From: VRUE01 sp036266075
GTDB taxonomy: Bacteria > Actinomycetota > Thermoleophilia > Solirubrobacterales > 70-9
Direction: 5' to 3'
Assembly: GCA_036266075.1 (NCBI GenBank)
Contig: DATANV010000010.1
Coordinates: 1 to 55,942 of the forward strand
DNA length: 55,942 nucleotides
The notes under the pieces: generated by a model
The model's database searches: none
What the model saw: only the letters and a program-made list of their open reading frames with translations
Told to the model about the DNA's origin: nothing
Program-made: the position numbers and the translations under genes
In this document: piece by piece, positions 1 through 8,496 of the stretch
Layout of the letters: each line of letters opens with the position of its first letter
Numbering within the stretch: position 1 is the stretch's first letter

Positions 1-625
1 GCGCTTCGTCCAGCTCGGGGTGCTCGGCCCAGAAGCTGCCGCCGAGGCCGTAGCGGCGGATGAAGGCGACGACCCATTCGCGGTAATGCGTCGCGTCGCC
101 GAGCTGGTTGCCCCCGAGCAGGGCGTGGATCCGGGTGTGGATTTCGGCAGCCGCGCTGAGCACGACGTCGTCCTGCTCGTCGACTGCCGCGGCTGGGTCC
201 CACTCGTGGCGGGTGACCGCGGCGCCGAGAGCCGCGCGCTGTTCGGTTTCGGAGTCGCTCCAGCCGGCGTAGCCGCCGTCGATGCCGATCACCAGATTGC
301 CGCTGACGTTGGTTGGCAGCGCCGCGGTGCTCCGTTTCGCGGCACGCATGCGCGCCAGGCAGCGACGACGGACGGCAGCGCCGACACGGCGCTTACGGGC
401 GCCTACTCGTCTGGCGGAGGCGGTTGCCCGCGGCCGGGTGGAGATCCGCCTCACCTTGCTCTTCGCCAACCTGGCGCAGACCGTCGCCTTGGAAGCGCTG
501 CCAACCGCCACGCCAGGGCCGACGCGCTGTGCGGCGGCGGCCGAGAGGGCGCCGACGGAGGCGCAGAGACAGGCGAGCGTGGCGGCGGCAACCGCAAACC
601 GAAGGATGAGGGGCCTGAGCGACAT
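1..625 (-). CDS. Secreted glycosidase-like protein, N-terminal part (runs off the left edge)
   Basis: Reading from an ATG at 625 gives 208 codons with no stop before the window edge. The start is preceded by GAGGGGAG, a good ribosome binding site. Residues 1-33 form a signal peptide ending in an Ala-rich stretch, followed by an Arg/Ala-rich segment to about residue 95. A globular domain then begins with NLVIGIDGGYAGW and continues through RHEWDP and GGSFWAEHPEL. That style resembles secreted TIM-barrel glycosidase-like proteins of this lineage, in which a WNEPN-type catalytic motif comes later. The catalytic part is outside the window, so the enzymatic role is inferred. It is the last gene of a leftward run of polysaccharide genes. 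Confidence 0.6.
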   Translation of the reverse strand, partial: MSLRPLILRFAVAAATLACLCASVGALSAAAAQRVGPGVAVGSASKATVCARLAKSKVRRISTRPRATASARRVGARKRRVGAAVRRRCLARMRAAKRSTAALPTNVSGNLVIGIDGGYAGWSDSETEQRAALGAAVTRHEWDPAAAVDEQDDVVLSAAAEIHTRIHALLGGNQLGDATHYREWVVAFIRRYGLGGSFWAEHPELDEA

Positions 626-661
626 GCGCTCCCCTCATCGGGGCTTGTGACGCTGCCCCGC

Positions 662-690
662 ACATCCGTCCAGACCCCCTGGACGGATGT
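662..690 (-). terminator. Perfect 12-bp hairpin between epimerase and secreted protein gene
   Basis: ACATCCGTCCAG and CTGGACGGATGT form a perfect 12-bp stem around a 5-nt loop. It lies in the 147-bp gap after the epimerase stop and before the secreted protein start. It has no clear T tract, so it could be a terminator, a transcript-end stabiliser or a 5' leader structure. Confidence 0.5.
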
Positions 691-772
691 ACTAGTCAGT
701 GCGGGTCGTGCTGCAGGGACGCCTTCGTGAACCGCCCGCACGGGATGCGAGAAAGCCGCAGTCCGAAGCGCC

Positions 773-1750
773 TCAGGGGGTGTTGCGGTGCTGCGGCGAG
801 AAGGGGTCGCCGAAGGCCTCGCCGTCGAGTCCACGGGCCACCTCGCGCACCCCGTCGGGCACCCTCATCTGCGGCTCGAAGCCGAGCCGCTCGCGGACCT
901 TGGCGAACGAGACTTTGTAGTCGCGGGGATCCTCGTCGCGGTGGACGAAGCTGACGCGGCCGCGCTGCAGCTCGGCGGAGATGATCTCGACGAGGTCGAG
1001 CTTGCGGTAGTTCTCGTCGCTGTGGCCGACGTTGAAGACGTCGGCGCCGACCTCCTCGGGCCCGGCCTCGAGGACTTGGGCGATGGCCCGCGCCGCATCG
1101 CGCACGTGCACGTAGGGGCGCCAGAACTGCTCGCCGAAGACTTCCAGATCGCGGTCGGCCCAGAGTTCGCGGGTGAACTCGTTGACGGTCAGGTCGAAGC
1201 GCATGCGCGGCGCGGCGCCGTAAACGGTGGCGAAGCGCAGGCAGGTCGGCGTCGTCGGGCCGCTGCCGTCGGCGAGCAGCATTCGCTCGATCTCGACCTT
1301 CTGTTCGGCGTAGAGGGATACCGGCGCCAGCGGCGCCTCCTCGTCGACCGGGACCTCCGGGTCGGCCATGCGGCCGTAGTTGGAGCAGGTCGAGGCGAAG
1401 ATCAGATGCCGCACGCCGGCGGCGCGGGCATCTTCGAGGAGATCGCGCGTCGCCTCGACGTTGGTCTCGCGCGCCAGCTCGGGATCGCGGGCGCAGGCCG
1501 GGTCGCCGACGATCGCCGCCAGGTGGACGACGGCTTCGACCCCCTCCAGCGCTGCCCGGCGGGCCTCGGCGTCGCGGATATCGGCGATTCGCACGTCGGC
1601 GCCGCCCTCGGCGAGCATCTCGGCGATCCCCTGTTGGCCGTGCAGGAGGTTGTCGAGCAGGCGTGCCTCGCGGCCCGCCTCGAGCAGCGCGGTTACCACC
1701 TCGGCGCCGACGTAGCCGGCGCCGCCGGTGACCAGGGTCGGCCCGCTCAC
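773..1750 (-). CDS. NAD-dependent epimerase/dehydratase (extended SDR)
   Basis: A 325-residue extended short-chain dehydrogenase/reductase, the family that includes UDP-glucose 4-epimerases and dTDP-glucose dehydratases. The Rossmann motif TGGAGYVG is at residues 8-15, HLAA at 77-80, the catalytic Ser region STCSNYG at 120-126, and Tyr147-x3-Lys151 is in LYAEQK. It probably makes a nucleotide-sugar precursor for the surrounding glycosyltransferases. Its ATG overlaps the stop of the upstream glycosyltransferase by four bases (ATGA, 1747-1750), so the two are translationally coupled. The exact sugar substrate cannot be read from the sequence. Confidence 0.88.
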   Translation of the reverse strand: MSGPTLVTGGAGYVGAEVVTALLEAGREARLLDNLLHGQQGIAEMLAEGGADVRIADIRDAEARRAALEGVEAVVHLAAIVGDPACARDPELARETNVEATRDLLEDARAAGVRHLIFASTCSNYGRMADPEVPVDEEAPLAPVSLYAEQKVEIERMLLADGSGPTTPTCLRFATVYGAAPRMRFDLTVNEFTRELWADRDLEVFGEQFWRPYVHVRDAARAIAQVLEAGPEEVGADVFNVGHSDENYRKLDLVEIISAELQRGRVSFVHRDEDPRDYKVSFAKVRERLGFEPQMRVPDGVREVARGLDGEAFGDPFSPQHRNTP

Positions 1751-2862
1751 GCGGTTGCTCCGACCTCATCCCGGTAACGCTCGACGAGCGCCGCGAAGCG
1801 GCTGCGGAACGTCGCCGCGCCGAAGCGCTGCGCGTGGGCGACGATCGCGGCGGAGTCGAAGCTGGCGAAGTCGATCTCCCGCAGGGGCTCCGCCAGAGCG
1901 GCGGCGTCCTCGCATGCGACCAGGATGCCGGTCTCGCCGTTGACGACGGTCTCGCGCACGCCGCCGCGGTCGACGGCCAGGACCGGTCTGCCAGCCGCCT
2001 GGGCCTCGACGGCGGCGATTCCAAACTCCTCGATGTTGGGCACGACCAGCACGAGGCAGCGAGCATAGAGATCGGCCAGGCGGCTGTCGTCGACGCTGCC
2101 CAGGAACTCGACCGGCTTTCCTTCGAAGAGAGTCCGCAGGCGGGCGAGGTCGGGTCCCTCGCCGACGATCTTGATCGGTCGCCCCGCTGCCAGCGCGGCG
2201 TCGATCGCCACCTCGACCCGCTTGTGCGGCACGATCTGGCCGACGAACAGCACGTAGTCCTGGGGCTCGGCCGGGGCGAATCGCTCGACCGCGACCGGCG
2301 GATGGACGATCTCCGAGTCGACGCCGTAGATCCGCTCGATCCGCTCGCGGGTGATCGCCGAGTTGGCGACGAAGCGGGTCACCCGCTCGGCGGCGCGCAG
2401 GTCCCAGCGGCGGATCCGGCGCAGGGTCAGCCGCAGGAGCGGCCGCGCTACCCACGGGCACTCGGCCAGAGCCCGCTCACGCTCGAACCAGGCGTAGCGG
2501 AAGGGGCTGTGGCAGTAGCAGACGTGCAGCGCACCCGGCCCCGGACGGACGCCGAGCGCAAAGGCGCTGCTGCTCGAGACGACGGTGTCGTAGCGATCGA
2601 GCTGGAGCCGTTCGGTGGCGCCGGGGAAGAGCGGCAGCATGGTGCGAAAGGAGCCCTGGCGGGCGCCGAAGCGCTGCAGGTAGGAGGTGTGGACCTCGCG
2701 ACCGTCGAAACCGGCGGCGACCGTCGGGGCGTCGTAGAGCAGCGTGTAGATCGGCGCCTGCGGCCAGCAGGCCGCGATCTCGGCGAAGCTGCGCTCGGCT
2801 CCCCGCATCGTCAGCAGGTAGTCGTGAACGAGCGCGAGCCGCGGCTGGTCAGTAGGCGCCAC
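1747..2862 (-). CDS. Glycosyltransferase family 4
   Basis: A GT-B fold retaining glycosyltransferase of about 371 residues. The N-terminal domain opens with LALVHDYLLTMRGAERS (acceptor side). The C-terminal donor-binding domain contains VLFVGQIVPHKRVE and the E-x7-E region EEFGIAAVEAQAAGRPVLA. It likely adds a sugar to a lipid-linked repeat unit on the cytoplasmic face of the membrane. I chose the GTG at 2862, which overlaps the end of the sugar transferase gene by 14 bp. A start at 2916 is also open but would add 18 residues that do not look like the family. It lies between the priming transferase and the epimerase in one operon. Confidence 0.88.
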   Translation of the reverse strand: MAPTDQPRLALVHDYLLTMRGAERSFAEIAACWPQAPIYTLLYDAPTVAAGFDGREVHTSYLQRFGARQGSFRTMLPLFPGATERLQLDRYDTVVSSSSAFALGVRPGPGALHVCYCHSPFRYAWFERERALAECPWVARPLLRLTLRRIRRWDLRAAERVTRFVANSAITRERIERIYGVDSEIVHPPVAVERFAPAEPQDYVLFVGQIVPHKRVEVAIDAALAAGRPIKIVGEGPDLARLRTLFEGKPVEFLGSVDDSRLADLYARCLVLVVPNIEEFGIAAVEAQAAGRPVLAVDRGGVRETVVNGETGILVACEDAAALAEPLREIDFASFDSAAIVAHAQRFGAATFRSRFAALVERYRDEVGATA

Positions 2863-4324
2863 GTCCCGACACCACGGCGGGCAGCGTGGCGAGCAGGATC
2901 TCGATGTCGCGCGCAAGCGACCAGCCAGCGACGTACTGGTAGTCGAAGCGGACCATCTCCTGGAAGGGGCTCTGCGAGCGGCCGTAGACCTGCCACGGCC
3001 CGGTTAGGCCGGGGCGCAGCTCAAGTCGGCGCAGGTGCCAGGTTTCCTCCAGCGCGGCGGTCTCCGGGAAGATCAGCGGCCGCGGTCCGACCAGGCTCAT
3101 CTCGCCTTTGAGGACGTTGATCAGCTGCGGCAGCTCGTCGAGCGAGAAGCGGCGCAGGAAGCGGCCGACAGTGGTCACCCGCGGGTCCTCGCGGATCTTG
3201 AACATGACCCCGTCGCACGACTCGTTGAGCGCCTTCATATCGGCCTTGCGCGCTTCCGCGTCGCTGTACATCGAGCGGAACTTGATCAGCTGGAAGCTGC
3301 TGTTGCCGCGCCCGGAACGCGGCTGGCGGAAGAAGACCGGGCCGCGCGACTCGAGCCTGATCGCGACGGCGACCGCGATCAGCATCGGCGAGAGCACCAG
3401 CAGGATGGCGAGCGAGCCGGCGACGTCGAGCACCCGCTTGGCGGCCATCGAGGCCGAGGTCAGCATCGGCGCGCCGATCGAGAGCAGCGGCAGGCCGCCG
3501 ACCTGGTCGAGGGCGCGAACCCCGTCGAGGAACTCGAACAGTCGCGGCACGACGTCGACCGAGACGCCGGCGTCGCGGCAGGCGCGGATCGACTCCAGCA
3601 GCTGTTCGTGGCTGGCGCGCGAGAAGGCGATGATGACGCGATCGATTTGCTGCGCCTCGATCACCTCGGCGAGGTCGTCGAAGCGACCCAGCCAGGGGAG
3701 GTCGGGGGTGCCGACGTCGTGGACCTCGTCGTCGACGATGCCGACCGGGACGAGCCCGAACTGGACGTTCTTGTCGAGCTTGTCGACGACCTGGCCGGCG
3801 ACGACGCCGGAGCCGAGGATCAGCGTCCGCTGCTGCAGGTCGGGGGCACGGTGCAGTCCCGAGCGAACGGCCGTGCGGGCGATGCCGGTAAAGGCCGTGA
3901 TCCCGGCAACGGTGAGGAAGGTCAGCTCGACGACGTTTCCGAGCTGCAGGGCGGAGGCGATGCCGAACAACGGCCAGGTGATCAGCATCAGCGCGACCAT
4001 CGCGCGCGGCAGCTCGGTGACCGCCGAGGCCCAGGTCGCGAGCTGGTCGCTGCGATAGAGGCCGATGCTGAACGCGGCCAGCGGCCAGATCAGGGTCGTG
4101 CAGACGGCGAAGCCAAAGCCCGCGGGCGTGACCAGGCCGAGGGCGGCCAACGCGATCGCCGCCGCCGCGGCGGCGGCCAGCGAGTCGCCGGTGAAGAGCA
4201 TCCGCGCCAGCACGGTGCCGCGCCGTCGGGCCCGGCTCGTGGTACTTCGCGGAGCACTGCGCTCGGCCTCATTTGCCTCAATGGCCGGGCCGCTGCGCGG
4301 ATGGGTAACGGTAGAACTCTCCAT
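2849..4324 (-). CDS. Polyprenyl-phosphate sugar-1-phosphate transferase (exopolysaccharide priming enzyme)
   Basis: A bacterial sugar transferase of the WbaP/WcaJ/CpsE type, which loads the first sugar-1-phosphate onto undecaprenyl phosphate. Several N-terminal membrane helices are followed by a CoA-binding-like Rossmann domain (TLILGSGVVAGQVVDKL). The C-terminal catalytic module begins KRVLDVAGSLAIL and carries KFRSMYSDAE, DELPQLINVLKGEMSLVGPRP and LRPGLTGPWQVYGR, all hallmarks of the family. The ATG at 4324 gives 491 residues. A TTG at 4393 is in frame but has no ribosome site. TTTAGACA lies seven bases before the ATG and may be a -10 box of a leaderless transcript. This enzyme starts the first operon, whose products act on its lipid-linked sugar. 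Confidence 0.93.
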   Translation of the reverse strand: MESSTVTHPRSGPAIEANEAERSAPRSTTSRARRRGTVLARMLFTGDSLAAAAAAAIALAALGLVTPAGFGFAVCTTLIWPLAAFSIGLYRSDQLATWASAVTELPRAMVALMLITWPLFGIASALQLGNVVELTFLTVAGITAFTGIARTAVRSGLHRAPDLQQRTLILGSGVVAGQVVDKLDKNVQFGLVPVGIVDDEVHDVGTPDLPWLGRFDDLAEVIEAQQIDRVIIAFSRASHEQLLESIRACRDAGVSVDVVPRLFEFLDGVRALDQVGGLPLLSIGAPMLTSASMAAKRVLDVAGSLAILLVLSPMLIAVAVAIRLESRGPVFFRQPRSGRGNSSFQLIKFRSMYSDAEARKADMKALNESCDGVMFKIREDPRVTTVGRFLRRFSLDELPQLINVLKGEMSLVGPRPLIFPETAALEETWHLRRLELRPGLTGPWQVYGRSQSPFQEMVRFDYQYVAGWSLARDIEILLATLPAVVSGRGAY

Positions 4325-4547
4325 CTGGGTTTGTCTAAAGAGGCTTTCGGGGATCCGCGGCGGTTGCTGGGAAAGGTCGGGCGCAGTCTGCAAAATAGAG
4401 ACGCTGGGCTATTTCTCCATCTGCAACAACACGTCGGCAACAAGTTTGGCGCGCATGAATCAGCAATCTTCCCTGCAGCGCTAACTTCGTCGATGCCGCC
4501 AGACGAATATTCGAACTTTTTGCGGAGAGAGCGGGGTTTTTTAGCGC
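4325..4547 (-). promoter_or_regulatory. Low-GC gap upstream of the priming transferase
   Basis: This gap is visibly richer in A and T than its surroundings, with runs such as TTTTTT (4537-4542) and the palindrome CGAATATTCG (4504-4513). It lies between a minus-strand stop and the start of the polysaccharide operon, so it probably holds that operon's promoter. I cannot fix a -35/-10 pair with confidence. Confidence 0.35.
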
Positions 4548-5114
4548 CTAGTGCGCTTCATCCGAGGCATGGGCCGGCGGGCGCGACTCCTCGGCCAGCG
4601 AGGTGATCTCCAGCGGGCCGTGGGCGGCCGCTTCCAGCACCTCGGTCGCCTCCTCGGCCGAGCGAGCGTACAGCTCGACCAGCATATGGACGACGATCCG
4701 CTCCTCATCGTGCTTGTGGAAGCGGACGTGGGCGAAGAACTCGCGCACCCCGGCCTCGCCAAAGGCGCCGTAGGCGAGCAGCTCGGCCGCTTCGGGTCCG
4801 GCGCAGCTCTCGACTCGATCCTGGTCGACGGTGACGGTGCAGGAGGCGACCCACGGGGTGCCGGCGACCATCCGTTCCCAGCGGTCCTCGATCGGCACGA
4901 CCCGGTCGTCCTGGAAGGTGAGGTGGGGCTGGTCGTGCATGCAATCGAGGCACTGGACGACCGCTTCCTGCACCTCGTCGACACCCTCGGCCGGGATGCC
5001 TGTATCGGGATCGACGCGGCGGATCGCGTCGTAGTGCAACTGGATCTCGAGGTTCTGGGACCAGCAGCGGTAGCAGCGCAGCCAGGCCGAGCGGTCCCCG
5101 TTTAGCTCGCTCAT
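4548..5114 (-). CDS. Hypothetical protein with zinc-ribbon-like cysteine pairs
   Basis: A 188-residue acidic soluble protein not assigned to a named family. Near the N terminus CYRCW and then CLDCM form two CxxC pairs about 42 residues apart, which could bind one zinc. The middle reads as an alpha/beta domain and the C terminus as an amphipathic helix rich in Glu and Ala. It lies 4 bp downstream of the L-2-hydroxyglutarate oxidase gene and is probably co-transcribed with it and the mutase. It could be a small regulatory or chaperone-like protein for that pathway, but nothing in the sequence proves a function. Confidence 0.75.
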   Translation of the reverse strand: MSELNGDRSAWLRCYRCWSQNLEIQLHYDAIRRVDPDTGIPAEGVDEVQEAVVQCLDCMHDQPHLTFQDDRVVPIEDRWERMVAGTPWVASCTVTVDQDRVESCAGPEAAELLAYGAFGEAGVREFFAHVRFHKHDEERIVVHMLVELYARSAEEATEVLEAAAHGPLEITSLAEESRPPAHASDEAH

Positions 5115-5118
5115 GCGC

Positions 5119-6348
5119 TCATTGTCGCGTGTTCTCCTCCAGCTCGTCGGCGATCAGCCGCGCCAACGCCAGCGAGGAGGTGGCCGCAGGGGAGGGCGCG
5201 TTGCGCACGTGCAGCGCCCGCTCGGTCCGGTGGACGACGAAGTCGTCGACCAGAGCGCCGTCGCGCCCGACCGCCTGGGCGCGGATGCCGGCGGGCCCGG
5301 GCTCGACCCTGATGCCGCGCAGCGCCGGCACCAGGCGGGCCGCTTCGGCAGCGAAGGCGCGGCGGCTGGCCGCGTGGCGCATCTCGGCCAGCCCAGCTCG
5401 CCAATGACGACGGGCCAGGCGCCAGGTCCCGGGCCAGGCGAGCGTCTCGCGGACGTCGCGGGGCCGCACCCGCGAGAGCCGGTAAGCGTCGCGGGCCGGC
5501 GCCATCAGGGCGCTGGGGCCGATCAGCACCCGGCCGTCGAAGGTCCGCGTCAGGTGGGCGCCGAGAAACGGCAGGTCGGGGTCGGGAACGGGATAGACGT
5601 TGGCGCGCACGGCGCCGGCCTGGGCGGGGGGCAGCTGCAGGTAGCCGCCGCGAAACGGCACGATCCGGGGGTCCTTGGGGGCGCCGCAGGCGACCGCCAG
5701 GCGATCCGACCAGAGCCCGGCGCAGAACACGGCGGTGGAGGCGGCGGTGACGCCGCGGCGATGGCGGAGCACGATTCTGCCGGGAATCTGCTCGACGCCG
5801 TCCACGGGGACGCCGAAGTGGATCGTGCCGCCGGCTCGGCGGGCGTCGGCGGCATAGGACTCGGCCACGGCGACGAAGTCGACGACGCCGGTCTGCGGGG
5901 AGTGCAGCGCGGCGACGCCGCGGGCCGCCGGCTCGACCTCGGCGATCTGCTCGGCGTCGAGGCGGCGCAGCCCGAGGACCTCGTTGGCGCGGCCGCGCCG
6001 CTCCAGCTCGTCGAGCCGCTCCAGCTCGCCCTCGTCGACGGCGACGATCAGCTTGCCGGACTTCTCGTAGGGAATCTCGCGCTCGTCGCAGTAGGCATAG
6101 AGCGACCGCGCCCCCTCGACGCAGAGCCGTGCCTTAAGCGAGCCCGGGGCGTAGTAGATGCCGGCGTGGACGACGCCGCTCGAGCGGCCGGTCTGGTGGC
6201 ATCCGACCCGCTCCTCGGCCTCGAGCACACAAAGGCGCGCGCCCGGGTTGCGCGCCAGCAGCTCACGGGCGACCGCCATGCCGAGGATGCCGCCGCCGAC
6301 GACGGCGACGTCGCACTCGCCGGGCGGCTCGGCCTGCGCCGCGCTCAA
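5119..6348 (-). CDS. lhgO: L-2-hydroxyglutarate oxidase (FAD-dependent, DAO family)
   Basis: A 409-residue flavoenzyme that oxidises L-2-hydroxyglutarate to 2-oxoglutarate, passing electrons to oxygen or the quinone pool. The FAD-binding motif VVGGGILGMAVARELL lies near residue 18. Family motifs include HQTGRSSGVVHAGIYY, the Lys-rich GSLKARLCVEG, and FRGGYLQLPP. The start is a TTG at 6348 that overlaps the mutase stop as TTGA, which explains why no ATG or GTG sits in place. The pairing with an acyl-CoA mutase suggests removal of a dead-end 2-hydroxyacid or use of a C5 acid. Other glycerol-3-phosphate-dehydrogenase-like oxidases are less likely given the motif set. Confidence 0.87.
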   Translation of the reverse strand: MSAAQAEPPGECDVAVVGGGILGMAVARELLARNPGARLCVLEAEERVGCHQTGRSSGVVHAGIYYAPGSLKARLCVEGARSLYAYCDEREIPYEKSGKLIVAVDEGELERLDELERRGRANEVLGLRRLDAEQIAEVEPAARGVAALHSPQTGVVDFVAVAESYAADARRAGGTIHFGVPVDGVEQIPGRIVLRHRRGVTAASTAVFCAGLWSDRLAVACGAPKDPRIVPFRGGYLQLPPAQAGAVRANVYPVPDPDLPFLGAHLTRTFDGRVLIGPSALMAPARDAYRLSRVRPRDVRETLAWPGTWRLARRHWRAGLAEMRHAASRRAFAAEAARLVPALRGIRVEPGPAGIRAQAVGRDGALVDDFVVHRTERALHVRNAPSPAATSSLALARLIADELEENTRQ

Positions 6349-8339
6349 GCGGCCGCGCCGGCTGTGGCCCGCTGCTCGACCAGGGCGACGATCTCGCCCA
6401 TGATCTTGTTGATGTCGAAGTCCTTCGGCGTGTAGACACCGGCGACACCCGCCTCGCGCAGGCGCCGCGCGTCGGCGACCGGGATGATCCCGCCGACGAC
6501 GACGGGAACCTCGACGCCCTCCTCGCGCAGCCGTCGCACGACCTCCGGCACCAGCTCGAGATGCGAGCCGGAGAGGATCGAGAGGCCGACCACGTCGACG
6601 TCCTCCTGCAGAGCCGACTCGGCGATCTCCTCGGGGGTCAGGCGGATGCCCTGGTAGATCACCTCCATGCCGGCGTCGCGGGCGCGCAGGGCGATCTGCT
6701 CGGAGCCGTTCGAATGCCCGTCGAGCCCCGGCTTGCCGACGAGGATCTTCAGCCGGTGGCCGAGCCGCTCGGAGACTTGGTCGACGCGGCCGCGGACCGC
6801 CACCAGCGCGTCGCGGTCGGCGGGCGGGGCGGCGCCCTCGACCCCGGTAGGCGCCCGGTAGGCGCCGAAGGCCTCGCGCAGCACCGCCGCCCACTCGCCG
6901 GTGGTCGCGCCGGCCTTCGCCGCGGCGATCGTCGCCGGCATCACGTTGGCGCTCTCCTCGGCGGCGACCCGGCCGAGCTCCGCCAGCGTCATCTGCACGG
7001 CGTCCTCGTCGCGCCCGGCCTTCCACGCCTCGAGCGCCTCGACCCGCTCGCGCTCGACCTCCGGGTCGGGGGTGAGGATGCCGCCGTCGGCGCCCGCCGT
7101 GAGCGGGGAGTCCTCGGTCTCGGTGAAGCTGTTCTGGCCGATGACCTTCTGCTCGCCGCTCTCGATCCGGGCCACCCGCTCGCGGTGCGACTCGACCAGG
7201 CGGGCCTTCATATAGGGGACGGCGCTGACCGCGCCGCCGTGCTCCTCGACCACCGCCATCTCGGCGCGGGCGCCCTCGATCAGCTCCTCGACCAGGCCGT
7301 CCATCACGATCGAGCCCTCGAAGAGGTCGGGGTACTCGAGCAGGTCGGTCTCGTTGGCGAGCACCTGCTGGATACGCAGGCTCCACTGCTGGTCCCAGGG
7401 GCGCGGCAGGCCCATCGCCTCGTTCCAGGCGGGCAGCTGGATCGCGCGGGCGCGGGCGTCGCGGCTGAGCGTCACCGCCAGCGCCTCGAGCACGATCCGC
7501 TGGATGTTGTTCTCGGGTTGGGCCTCAGTCAGGCCGAGGCTGTTGACCTGGACCCCGTAGCGGAAGCGCAGCATCTTCTCGTCGCTGACGCCGTAGCGCT
7601 GGCGGCCGATCTCGTTCCAGAGGCGGCCCATCGCCCGCAGCTTGGCGATCTCCTCGATTAGCCGGATGCCGGCGTTGACGAAGAAGGAGATGCGGCCGAA
7701 GACCTTGGGGAAGTCGCTCTCGGCGACCTGGCCGCGGGCCTTGACCTCGTCGAGTACGGCGATCCCGGTCGAGAGCGCGTAGGCGATCTCCTGGACCGGC
7801 GTCGCGCCGGCCTCCTGCAGGTGGTAGCTGCAGATGTTGGTCGGGTTCCAGCTCGGCACCTCGTTGACCGTGAAGGCGACCATGTCGGCGATCAGCCGCA
7901 TCGAGGGCTCCGGCGGGAAGGCGTAGGTGCCGCGCGAGAGGTACTCCTTGATGATGTCGTTCTGGGTCGTGCCCTTGAGCTCGGCTCGTTCGACGCCATT
8001 CTCCTCGGCGACGGTGACGTAGAGGCCGAGCAGCCAGGCCGCGGTCGCGTTGATCGTCATCGAGGTGTTCATCTCGTCGAGCGGGATGCCGTCGAGCAGC
8101 TGGTGCATGTCGCCCTTGTGGGCGATCGAGACGCCGACCTTGCCGACCTCGCCGCGCGAGAGGACGTGGTCGGGGTCGTAGCCGGTCTGGGTCGGCAGGT
8201 CGAAAGCGACCGAGAGGCCGGTCTGTCCCTTCGCCAGGTTGCGGCGGTAGAGCTCGTTGGAGCGGCGCGCGTCGGAGTGCCCAGCGTAGGTGCGCATCAC
8301 CCACGGGCGGTCGCGCTCGGGGAGTCGGTGCTCGGACAT
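6345..8339 (-). CDS. ecm: Ethylmalonyl-CoA mutase-type B12-dependent acyl-CoA mutase
   Basis: A 664-residue coenzyme B12-dependent mutase with the catalytic and B12 domains on one chain, the layout of MeaA/Ecm. The N-terminal barrel has RTYAGHSDARRSNELYRRN, GQTGLSVAFDLPTQTGYD and GTTQNDIIKEYLSRGTY. The C-terminal domain has GKPGLDGHSNG, carrying the D-x-H-x2-G cobalamin His loop. Phrasing such as RTYAGHS and GLDGHSNGSEQ is closer to ethylmalonyl-CoA mutase than to methylmalonyl-CoA mutase, but the substrate should be treated as probable. Crotonyl-CoA carboxylase/reductase, which makes its substrate, is encoded at 44.1-45.4 kb. The ATG at 8339 was chosen over longer openings because homologous sequence starts there. 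Confidence 0.85.
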   Translation of the reverse strand: MSEHRLPERDRPWVMRTYAGHSDARRSNELYRRNLAKGQTGLSVAFDLPTQTGYDPDHVLSRGEVGKVGVSIAHKGDMHQLLDGIPLDEMNTSMTINATAAWLLGLYVTVAEENGVERAELKGTTQNDIIKEYLSRGTYAFPPEPSMRLIADMVAFTVNEVPSWNPTNICSYHLQEAGATPVQEIAYALSTGIAVLDEVKARGQVAESDFPKVFGRISFFVNAGIRLIEEIAKLRAMGRLWNEIGRQRYGVSDEKMLRFRYGVQVNSLGLTEAQPENNIQRIVLEALAVTLSRDARARAIQLPAWNEAMGLPRPWDQQWSLRIQQVLANETDLLEYPDLFEGSIVMDGLVEELIEGARAEMAVVEEHGGAVSAVPYMKARLVESHRERVARIESGEQKVIGQNSFTETEDSPLTAGADGGILTPDPEVERERVEALEAWKAGRDEDAVQMTLAELGRVAAEESANVMPATIAAAKAGATTGEWAAVLREAFGAYRAPTGVEGAAPPADRDALVAVRGRVDQVSERLGHRLKILVGKPGLDGHSNGSEQIALRARDAGMEVIYQGIRLTPEEIAESALQEDVDVVGLSILSGSHLELVPEVVRRLREEGVEVPVVVGGIIPVADARRLREAGVAGVYTPKDFDINKIMGEIVALVEQRATAGAAA

Positions 8340-8347
8340 CGACTCGA

Positions 8348-8353
8348 ATGATA
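8348..8353 (-). promoter_or_regulatory. Putative -10 box (TATCAT) for the mutase operon
   Basis: On the minus strand TATCAT stands eight bases before the mutase ATG, the spacing expected for a leaderless transcript. No ribosome binding site precedes the ATG. The same arrangement recurs at several other genes in this window. Confidence 0.5.
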
Positions 8354-8496
8354 TTTGGCCTGTCGCGGGAGGCGGCGTGCGTCGGTCACGCTCGGTGGCA
8401 CGCGACGGCAGACTTGAGTGCAACGGGCGAACCTGGACGAACGTTTTCATCGCTTTGCGTCCTCTGGTGTTTACCATCACTGGCTTGCCAGGGGAC

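Noticed and set aside
20..730. Plus-strand open frame of 236 codons at the left edge
   Set aside because: It is antisense to the signal-peptide protein read from 625, has no ribosome site, and its composition is that of a frame shadow in high-GC DNA.
4409..4456. A 15-codon minus-strand ORF (MRAKLVADVLLQMEK) before the priming transferase
   Set aside because: The ribosome site is weak and badly spaced, and it lacks the columns shared by the tiny-peptide family. It is probably chance in an A/T-rich leader.
5113..6435. Long plus-strand open frame of 440 codons
   Set aside because: It lies opposite lhgO, which has clear family motifs. The plus frame shows the Gly/Ala/Asp/Arg-rich pattern of an antisense shadow.
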